64,000 nucleotides of DNA, taken from the NCBI RefSeq assembly GCF_017498565.1, contig NZ_CP071794.1:186001-250000 (forward strand). Direction: 5' to 3'. The position numbers were made by a program, and so were the translations under genes. Under the pieces are notes generated by a model, which was not told the DNA's origin, made no database searches, and was given only the letters and a program-made list of their open reading frames with translations. How positions within the stretch are numbered: position 1 is the first letter of the stretch; the number at the start of each line of letters is the position of its first letter. Below are positions 63,864 to 64,000 of the stretch, one piece after another. The stretch is from Parasphingorhabdus cellanae. GTDB lineage: Bacteria; Pseudomonadota; Alphaproteobacteria; Sphingomonadales; Sphingomonadaceae.

Positions 63864-63998
63864 TCAGCGGAAATCCTTGTGGACTTCATGGATCACATCT
63901 TGAGTGATATCTTGTTTCAATAATCCTGGGCCAATCGAGAAACAGGCAGTCCTCCCGACAATCTTTGGTGCGCCGAGAAAGCCCTCCACCTGTTCATA
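63864..63998 (-). CDS. C-terminal fragment of an unidentified protein, cut by window edge
   Basis: A frame open to the window edge gives 44 residues starting YEQVEGFLGAPKIVGRT and ending HEVHKDFR before TGA. The FLGAP segment recalls the C-terminal ends of sulfotransferase-type proteins, but this is too little to assign. It is oriented against the EPS export operon, so the operon probably ends at the kinase. Confidence 0.45.
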   Translation of the reverse strand, partial: YEQVEGFLGAPKIVGRTACFSIGPGLLKQDITQDVIHEVHKDFR

Positions 63999-64000
63999 AT

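Overview
The window comes from an alphaproteobacterium, most probably a sphingomonad (Sphingomonadales) of moderate GC content. Reasons: the nifR3/dusB-ntrB-ntrC-ntrY-ntrX-hfq-hflX gene order, an Hfq with two Sm domains in one chain, fused IspDF, PEP-CTERM proteins of the PEPxxWA type with an XrtV-like exosortase, and a WalW-like deacetylase. There are no rRNA genes, CRISPR arrays, complete insertion sequences or prophage genes. Three tRNA genes are present: Ile2(CAT), Pro(TGG) and Ser(TGA).

Region 1 (0-12.4 kb) is mixed housekeeping: a truncated histidine kinase, WalW-like deacetylase, two tRNAs, a 38-residue membrane microprotein, a PilZ-like protein, a lipoprotein, an M28 peptidase, EttA, a PutP-type symporter and a NYN-domain protein. 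It ends with a compact minus-strand operon for inorganic carbon: SbtA bicarbonate transporter, SbtB PII-like regulator, beta carbonic anhydrase and an FMN-binding oxidase-like protein.

Region 2 (12.4-26.2 kb) holds lipA-ratA, pncC, ispDF, then the nitrogen regulon dusB-ntrB-ntrC-ntrY-ntrX, tandem hfq, hflX and mazG. Region 3 (26.2-30.6 kb) is a self-contained phosphorelay. A CHASE sensor hybrid kinase and a single-domain receiver lie on one strand, and a receiver-Hpt protein and a second single-domain receiver on the other.

Region 4 (30.6-39.4 kb) is one long minus-strand operon for cell wall and core functions: lytic transglycosylase, rlpA, D,D-carboxypeptidase, tmk, holB, metG, tatD, an MBL-fold hydrolase and a retropepsin-like protease.

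Region 5 (39.6-64 kb) starts at tRNA-Ser(TGA), next to a broken acyltransferase, and is an exopolysaccharide/exosortase island. It has a WcaJ-like priming transferase, two PEP-CTERM substrates, a second retropepsin-like protease, a SleB-type wall hydrolase, XrtV, EpsI, a small XrtV accessory protein and an EpsD-like lipoprotein. It also has an O-antigen-polymerase-like protein, three glycosyltransferases, UDP-glucuronate decarboxylase, a DUF1996 protein, a TPR lipoprotein, and the Wza / beta-barrel / Wzz / tyrosine-kinase export set. Repeat-unit synthesis, polymerisation, export and anchoring of sorted surface proteins thus appear to be encoded together. The least understood parts, and the best candidates for new biology, are the retropepsin, the DUF1996-GT2 pair and the small membrane proteins of this island.
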